From Bacteroides zhangwenhongii (GTDB lineage: Bacteria; Bacteroidota; Bacteroidia; Bacteroidales; Bacteroidaceae): a stretch of 64,000 bases of DNA. The stretch covers positions 2,976,001-3,040,000 of the forward strand of contig NZ_CP059856.1 in assembly GCF_009193325.2 (NCBI RefSeq), written 5' to 3'. Made by a program: the position numbers and the translations under genes. Below the pieces are notes generated by a model. The model was not told the origin of the DNA and ran no database searches. It saw nothing but the letters and a program-made list of their open reading frames with translations. Shown piece by piece: positions 60,957 to 64,000 of this stretch (position 1 is its first letter; each line of letters starts with the position of its first letter).

Positions 60957-63156
60957 TGTGTTTTTCTTTTAAAATTGAATCCTTGTATTTATTCATCAAT
61001 AAAGTAGCAATCTCAACAACATTACCAACCGGTTCGGAAGGATAACGTTCATGTGACTTGACCCAGTCAATTTCAAACTGCGTCACTCTTTGATGAAAAG
61101 CATCAGCATTAAACGGCTGCTTGTTAGAAACAGAGCGAATAACTTCATCTATAAACATTTCCCAACGAGGCGCATAATATCCCGATACTAAACCTCCCCA
61201 AGTACGATTTGCATAATCGTTTAAACTTTGATCTTTATCTCCCCAGGTTGAAACGATAGTACGGGCATTTTCTTCGTAATAATTTTTAGAGGCTTCGTCT
61301 GTACCTAATGAACGGGCATCTTCAATCCATTTTCCCAGTAAAAAAGAAGATTGTGTACTTAATAAAGTATCAACATCACGCAGTAGTTGTTTCATTTCAG
61401 CTCCTTTTTGTTTTAATAGCGGTAATTGCTTCCGGGAATAAGCTTCCGCAAATTCATCGCGAAGCTTCCCGAAATAATTCCCCAGCACTTGCCTTCCTAT
61501 ATTAACAACATCATATTCATAAGTAGAATGTCGATGTTCTCCGGCTTTCAACAACATCTCCCATACCTCAAACAAAGTTTCATTGGAATACGCTACCGTA
61601 GGCGTAGTCGTCCAATTGCCATTTCCTTTTAAACAAGGACGCGCATTCATCAATGTCCCCTGTCCCAAAGCAGCTGGTACTGTATAAATACTGTCATAAA
61701 GCAATTTCCATGCCCGACGCATTTGTTGGTTTTTCAAGCCAATTCGCCTGTCTGCCAGTTGTTCTATCCATACAGAGTCCGGCAGATTACAATCCCATGC
61801 TTTACTGAAAACATATTCATACATGAAAGGATTTACATCAAACCCCTCCAAAGTAGAACCCAGTCCCGAAAAGTTTTCTCCACCATTGGTATATACATTT
61901 TCGATTCGTTTCCCCACTTCTTTGGTGTTTCCGGCAAGCATTGTATTTCCTCCGAAATTTCCTAAATAGCACCATAAATATGGTTGCCCGAAATACCGAT
62001 CTGTCTGCTTCCAGACTTCAGTATTCTCACAATAATAGTCCAGTAGCAACAGTTTATCTTGAGGGACTGCTTTCAAGAAAGCTTCTACCCGTTCGTTTGT
62101 CCATAAATGTCGGTCAATATAGAATAACCATGTCATTTGTAACCAAGTAGCATCCGGATCGACATGCGTCATCGATTGATAAATATGCTTCGAGCAATTG
62201 GCTAAAAATTCCGGTTCCCAACTTGGAGGGGCTACTTCATTAAAAGGATCTGCCCCATAAATATGGTCTGTTCCGAACAACTTAGTTTGCTCTTCCAAAA
62301 ACTCTTTCTGTATGGTTGCAAACAATGGATCAAGCGGATCCAGAAAGTGGCTTCTGTATTTATCCTCGAAACCTCCCCAAGAACTCATCCGGCTAATCTT
62401 AGCTTCCGGATAGATTCTTTTAAGTTCCGACGGTACATGTCCGGCAAATGCAGGAAGTATGGGGCGCATATTAAATTGACGTTCACGGGCTACGATTTGT
62501 TTCTGCAATGCTTCTTGTGTATCCAGCCATTCTTTAGGCAGAGGCCCCTGCCAATAATCCAGGTTAGACATACGATGCCAAGGCAAGTGAGCAGGCCCTG
62601 TGAAATAGTTCCGTATTTCCTCATCCGTCAATCCTAATTTCGTCCATACGCGATACCAGACAGATTCTTGTCCGGTGATTGCCAAAGGCATATTGATTCC
62701 ATTTAAAGCCATCCAGTCTATCAACCGTTCCCAATCCTTCCATGTCCACCATGGCATTGTATAACCGAAGGTACAGTAATTAAGAAAGAATCGGTTCTTG
62801 CAACGGGCAGTCGAAGTTATTTTTGCCGGTGGCATGGGTAATACTTCCGGCATCTCCACCGTATCGTTCACATACCAGGAAACAGAGGTAAGGCAGTAAT
62901 GATTCAGATAATAGTTCAGCCCTACAGCCATCGAATTTGCGTTATTTCCCCGTATTCGTACTATTCCTCCTTGCGCTTCTATTTCATACCAATCTTTATC
63001 AATCTTTTCCGATTGTTCAAAACTAAATTGGGAAGCATACTCCGGAAATAAACGTTCCACCATCTGTTGCATCGCTTTTTCATCTTCTGTACTTTCTTTG
63101 CAGGAAGAACACAATACGATCAACATCAGTAGAAATAAACATTTAATCTTACACAT
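60943..63156 (-). CDS. Alpha-N-acetylglucosaminidase, GH89
   Basis: A 737-residue secreted enzyme that removes terminal alpha-linked GlcNAc. The signal peptide ends LIVLCSSC (lipobox-like, Cys about 19), so it may be lipid-anchored. The N-terminal domain (about 25-110) precedes the TIM barrel (about 120-470; CTFGYTMPWWTWKDWERLID, GINMPLAITGQESVWY). The catalytic acid/base is E307 in YGADPFNEVAPPSW and the nucleophile E437 in GSTLEGFDVNPFMYE, by alignment with NAGLU. A helical C-terminal domain follows. Likely targets are mucin-type alpha-1,4-GlcNAc or heparan-type ends. Separated from the next gene upstream by a terminator-like hairpin. Confidence 0.94.
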   Translation of the reverse strand: MCKIKCLFLLMLIVLCSSCKESTEDEKAMQQMVERLFPEYASQFSFEQSEKIDKDWYEIEAQGGIVRIRGNNANSMAVGLNYYLNHYCLTSVSWYVNDTVEMPEVLPMPPAKITSTARCKNRFFLNYCTFGYTMPWWTWKDWERLIDWMALNGINMPLAITGQESVWYRVWTKLGLTDEEIRNYFTGPAHLPWHRMSNLDYWQGPLPKEWLDTQEALQKQIVARERQFNMRPILPAFAGHVPSELKRIYPEAKISRMSSWGGFEDKYRSHFLDPLDPLFATIQKEFLEEQTKLFGTDHIYGADPFNEVAPPSWEPEFLANCSKHIYQSMTHVDPDATWLQMTWLFYIDRHLWTNERVEAFLKAVPQDKLLLLDYYCENTEVWKQTDRYFGQPYLWCYLGNFGGNTMLAGNTKEVGKRIENVYTNGGENFSGLGSTLEGFDVNPFMYEYVFSKAWDCNLPDSVWIEQLADRRIGLKNQQMRRAWKLLYDSIYTVPAALGQGTLMNARPCLKGNGNWTTTPTVAYSNETLFEVWEMLLKAGEHRHSTYEYDVVNIGRQVLGNYFGKLRDEFAEAYSRKQLPLLKQKGAEMKQLLRDVDTLLSTQSSFLLGKWIEDARSLGTDEASKNYYEENARTIVSTWGDKDQSLNDYANRTWGGLVSGYYAPRWEMFIDEVIRSVSNKQPFNADAFHQRVTQFEIDWVKSHERYPSEPVGNVVEIATLLMNKYKDSILKEKHNENN

Positions 63157-63187
63157 ACTATTTATATTTTCATTTATATATTTCTTT

Positions 63188-63229
63188 AAAAAAACGAATG
63201 TATCCGATGTTACCCACTAGACACATTCG
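63188..63229 (-). terminator. Terminator-like hairpin inside the GH89 locus
   Basis: CGAATGT (63195-63201) pairs with ACATTCG (63223-63229), and on the minus strand the stem is followed by seven Ts (63188-63194). It lies between the partial lipoprotein gene and GH89, so it may cut expression of the downstream genes. Confidence 0.6.
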
Positions 63230-63259
63230 CTTGTCAAAGGGAGTAGTGTGATTACCGAC

Positions 63260-64000
63260 CTAGTTGGTAATCGTCAGATGTGTAAGTCCCGCATCATCAA
63301 AATTCTTTTTAGTAAGCGGCACATCCGGTCCTATAATAACTGTGTTAAGTTTCTTCAGTTTCTTCAGAACTGTCAGGTCCACTTTCGGATTAATCGTTTT
63401 GTCCACCGAGAAGCCTTTACCCTTTATGATAGAAAGTGTTTCCAGATTAACAAAAGGTAAAATATCAACCAACGTTTGTATTTCTCCCTGAATAGTCAGT
63501 GATTTAAAGTTCTCTATATCCTGGCAAGCAGGCATACGGTCAGCAAATCCTATCAACCATGTGTTCCACCAATCGAAATATTCAAAACGTAAATCGGTAG
63601 TGGACCAGTCTTCGCCGATTGTAGGACCATATATCAATGCCCATTCACCGGATAATGATTTTTTAAATTCCGAATCATTGTAGAAAGGAACATTTTCCGG
63701 ACGAGTGTTTGAGGCAGGTACATATTTATCCGTCAAAGATTTAGTCTGTACTTCAATCGTTTGTTCCGGACCGGCAACTCCTTTCGCCAGAAGTTGTACT
63801 TTGATTGTACTCTTTTGATTATGAGGTAAATTGGCAACGTATGAATAATCCGTAGGTTTAAATTTATCCATCACCTCTTCACCATCCCGATCCGTATAAG
63901 AAACCTTTATCTCGTCAACAACGGGAGGAAATGCCCACTGCAAAACAGCGGAAGTGGCACTACTTACTCCGACAGCGGCTTCAATCGGTAAGGAAGACAA
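63260..64000 (-). CDS. Surface protein C-terminal part, partial (5' end outside window)
   Basis: The frame is open to the window edge; the visible 246 codons are the C-terminal part. It begins with a fibronectin-III-like beta-sandwich (TSAVLQWAFPPVVDEIKVSY, PTDYSYVANLPHNQKSTIKV). A Trp/Tyr-rich stretch follows (YFDWWNTWLIGFADRM), and a final leucine-rich-repeat-like tail (LVDILPFVNLETLSIIKGKG, LKKLKKLNTVIIG). This resembles the glycan-binding lipoproteins encoded after SusD in such loci. Its signal sequence and any upstream SusC/D lie outside. The ligand is unknown. It is separated from GH89 by 103 bases with a terminator-like hairpin. Confidence 0.7.
   Translation of the reverse strand: MSSLPIEAAVGVSSATSAVLQWAFPPVVDEIKVSYTDRDGEEVMDKFKPTDYSYVANLPHNQKSTIKVQLLAKGVAGPEQTIEVQTKSLTDKYVPASNTRPENVPFYNDSEFKKSLSGEWALIYGPTIGEDWSTTDLRFEYFDWWNTWLIGFADRMPACQDIENFKSLTIQGEIQTLVDILPFVNLETLSIIKGKGFSVDKTINPKVDLTVLKKLKKLNTVIIGPDVPLTKKNFDDAGLTHLTITN

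Overview
The window is chromosomal DNA from a Bacteroides species, probably close to the B. thetaiotaomicron / B. ovatus group. The evidence is SusC/SusD pairs, BACON domains, an ECF sigma/FecR pair, conserved operons of this genus, and many promoters of the Bacteroides type (TTTG or TTG, 18-20 bases, then TAnnTTTG). There is no rRNA, CRISPR array, insertion sequence or phage module. One tRNA gene is present. The species-level placement is inference.

Layout. 1-2607: the end of an ORF6N-type gene, rsmD and a cardiolipin synthase. 2736-10430: an outer-membrane barrel protein, a small membrane protein, aroB, an AraC regulator, tRNA-Pro(GGG), queA and a NUDIX hydrolase. 10652-20094 (minus strand): tsaC, a ClC channel, fmt, rpe, comEC and nrnA, then a DUF4827 lipoprotein with glmM. 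20173-20601: a thioesterase, divergent from tsaC. 20851-32060 (minus): an eight-gene polysaccharide-utilisation-type locus: ECF sigma, FecR, SusC with an STN signalling domain, SusD, a DUF2233 phosphodiester glycosidase, a BACON/leucine-rich-repeat lipoprotein, a second phosphodiester glycosidase and an alkaline phosphatase. It contains no ordinary glycoside hydrolase or lyase, which suggests a phosphodiester-linked glycan as target.

32574-37191 (plus): recJ, recQ and a TPR protein. 37244-41521 (plus): an aromatic amino acid operon (prephenate dehydratase, aminotransferase, DAHP synthase/chorismate mutase, prephenate dehydrogenase). It is headed by a 28-residue leader peptide, with 11 Phe/Tyr in a 13-residue run, and by alternative antiterminator and terminator hairpins, so it looks like a classic attenuator. 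41570-43651: dnaG. 43648-48872 (minus): a DUF1599 / DoxX-like / tpiA / SPOR / folE operon, and ndk with an M23 peptidase. 49097-55260 (minus): pdxJ, exbB, exbD, tonB, a DJ-1 protein, ispD and recG. 55409-57174: nadK and a membrane-anchored coiled-coil protein. 57369-64000 (minus): a second accessory locus with two secreted paralogues of unknown function, a GH89 alpha-N-acetylglucosaminidase and a partial surface lipoprotein.

The gaps between genes carry several small repeats. They are a 4 x 22 bp tandem array, three copies of a palindromic element with core AATCTGYGTTAATYYGYG, and two copies of an element that runs straight into a start codon. Starts were chosen from family alignment known to me, spacing, and promoter position. 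All functions come from motif recognition, not from searches.
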